Position numbers and translations under genes: made by a program. Shown here in pieces: positions 62,953 through 64,000 of a stretch of 64,000 nt of DNA. The notes under the pieces are model-generated. The model saw only the letters and a list, made by a program, of their open reading frames with translations. It made no database searches and had not been told where the DNA came from. The DNA is taken from contig NZ_JAFBCQ010000001.1 of assembly GCF_016907815.1 (NCBI RefSeq), forward strand, positions 682,001-746,000. Reading direction: 5' to 3'. The stretch is from Microbacterium aurum. GTDB lineage: Bacteria > Actinomycetota > Actinomycetes > Actinomycetales > Microbacteriaceae. Numbering within the stretch: the first letter of the stretch is position 1; each line of letters starts with the position of its first letter.

Positions 62953-64000
62953 ACGAGCCCGGCCGCACGCGCCGCTCCGGCGCGGAGGAGCCCGAGCGGG
63001 CCGCGACCCGCTCGGGAGGTCGCAGCGCGCGGCGCGGGCAGGCGGCGGGAGAGGCGCGGGCGGATGCCGGGGCGCGGGCGGACGCTGCGACGCGGGCGGA
63101 TGCCGCGGGTCGGGCGCTTGCCGCGGGTCGGGCGGATGCTGCTGCGCGGGCGGATGCCGGGGGTCGGGCGCTCCGCCGTGGCGCGGTGTCGGGGGCTGTT
63201 CCGCCGCGGCGCTCCGCGCTGCGGGCGCGATCGTTCCTCGGGACGCTGAAGGCGCTCGATGCGCTGTCGGCCGCGGGGGCGCAGGTGTCGGTGCGTGTCG
63301 CCGACATCGACAGCGGCGAGGCCGTGCTCGTCGGCGACGACCATCTGACGCTGCCGGTCGCCGGCCTCGGCGTCGTCCCGCTGCTGATCGAGGTGGCGGC
63401 GCAGATCGAGGCGGGCACGCTCGATCCGCTGCAGATCATCGAGCGCACGGCGGTGGATCCGGTGACCGTCGGCGGTCTCTGGCACCAGCTGAAGGCGCCC
63501 GCGCTGCCGGTGAGCGATCTGGCGGTGCTCGCGGCCGCGGCATCCGATGCGACGGCGGCCAACGCGCTGCTCGCACGCGTCGGGCTCGACGCGGTGCGCG
63601 CCCGCGTGGAGCAGATCGGCCTCGTCAAGACGGCGCTGCTCGACGGATTCCGCGATACGCGCGGCCCCGACGACGCGCCGCACGTGGCGCTCGCCTCGAC
63701 CGGCGAGCTCGCGGCGCTGTTCGCCGCGCTCGTGAACGCGCACGTGGTCTCGCCCGCCGTCAGCGCGCAGGTGTCGGAGTGGCTGAGCCTGAACCAGGAC
63801 CTCGCGCTCGTCGGCGCGAGCACGGCCCTCGACCCGTTCGCCCACGACGACGACCGCCACGGGTTGCTGTTCGTGAACAAGACCGGGCGCGCCGACGGCA
63901 TCCGCGCCGAGGCCGGCGTCATCGCCGGACCCCGCGCCGGCGCCGCCTACGCCCTGATCGTCTGCTTCGACGACCTGTCGGTCGCGCACCGGGTGCGTGC
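62949..64000 (+). CDS. Serine-hydrolase (beta-lactamase-like) family protein, active-site residues lost, 3' partial
   Basis: At least 350 residues; runs off the window. GTG overlaps the M13 peptidase stop. Residues about 20-100 are a degenerate Arg/Ala/Asp repeat, then a class A beta-lactamase-like fold starting QVSVRVADIDSGEAVLVGDD. The expected SxxK is PVAGLGVVPLLIEVA (Ser and Lys both missing), the SDN region is AASDATAANALLA, while VNKTGRADGIRAE keeps KTG. A probable pseudoenzyme. Confidence 0.7.
   Translation, partial: MNEPGRTRRSGAEEPERAATRSGGRSARRGQAAGEARADAGARADAATRADAAGRALAAGRADAAARADAGGRALRRGAVSGAVPPRRSALRARSFLGTLKALDALSAAGAQVSVRVADIDSGEAVLVGDDHLTLPVAGLGVVPLLIEVAAQIEAGTLDPLQIIERTAVDPVTVGGLWHQLKAPALPVSDLAVLAAAASDATAANALLARVGLDAVRARVEQIGLVKTALLDGFRDTRGPDDAPHVALASTGELAALFAALVNAHVVSPAVSAQVSEWLSLNQDLALVGASTALDPFAHDDDRHGLLFVNKTGRADGIRAEAGVIAGPRAGAAYALIVCFDDLSVAHRVR

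Overview
The window is a 64 kb stretch of a very G+C-rich chromosome from an actinobacterium, most likely a Microbacteriaceae member close to Microbacterium. Support comes from the dnaK-grpE-dnaJ-hspR operon with HAIR-type operators, a clpB gene lacking the N domain, an Nramp/MntR pair, many leaderless-looking starts, and a strong excess of the heptamer GGATGCC/GGCATCC, which I associate with this family. I saw no rRNA, tRNA or CRISPR array.

Layout. 0-5 kb: UMF1-type MFS transporter, DEAD-box helicase, a PucR-type remnant and a vapBC toxin-antitoxin pair. 5-9.5 kb: the HspR heat-shock operon. 9.5-22.5 kb: a catabolic (probably fatty-acid or CoA-thioester) cluster of alcohol dehydrogenase, SDRs, MaoC hydratase, thiolase, acyl-CoA dehydrogenase, acyl-CoA synthetase, quinone oxidoreductase and a TetR regulator. 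It is broken by deletions and split by an arsenic-resistance island at about 14.2-20.9 kb. The island carries arsN, arsR, an ArsO-like flavoprotein, arsC, an ArsR-ArsC fusion, an aquaporin-like channel and a CoA-disulfide-reductase-like enzyme, plus decayed recombinase and excisionase genes. 22.6-29.5 kb: pseudogenes of DUF6325 and DUF2252 proteins, two GT4 glycosyltransferases, a GlxA-type regulator and TIGR01777/DUF4166 genes. 29.6-32.4 kb: clpB under an HspR operator, followed by three copies of a 64-bp hairpin element. 32.4-36.6 kb: UbiA prenyltransferase, FAD monooxygenase, methyltransferase and type III polyketide synthase, a likely alkylresorcinol/quinone-type cluster. 36.6-47.2 kb: nitroreductase, RraA-like protein, ABC exporter, GT87-like membrane protein, two-component system, lipoprotein, FMN reductase, xthA and a D,D-carboxypeptidase. 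47.3-53.8 kb: a MazEF-like pair, pntAB transhydrogenase, pyrE, a HAD phosphatase with two tiny membrane proteins, and an SDR. 53.8-64 kb: a truncated VIT-family gene, mntR-mntH with two palindromic operators, an RNA methyltransferase, a MATE transporter, a DUF308-lipase fusion, an M13 metallopeptidase, and a penicillin-binding-like hydrolase without its catalytic Ser/Lys that runs off the edge.

How it works together. HspR, encoded at the end of the dnaK operon, probably represses both dnaK (two HAIR operators flanking the promoter) and clpB (one HAIR operator), so disaggregase and Hsp70 are co-induced. The ars island pairs cytosolic arsenate reduction with an aquaporin exit instead of a classical ArsB or Acr3 pump. 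MntR probably represses mntH through two palindromes, one of which contains the mntH start codon. The most unusual non-coding signals are the four 64-bp hairpin elements, the very high GGATGCC density and its near absence from the ars island, and the number of genes whose -10 hexamer sits only 5-7 nt before the start codon.
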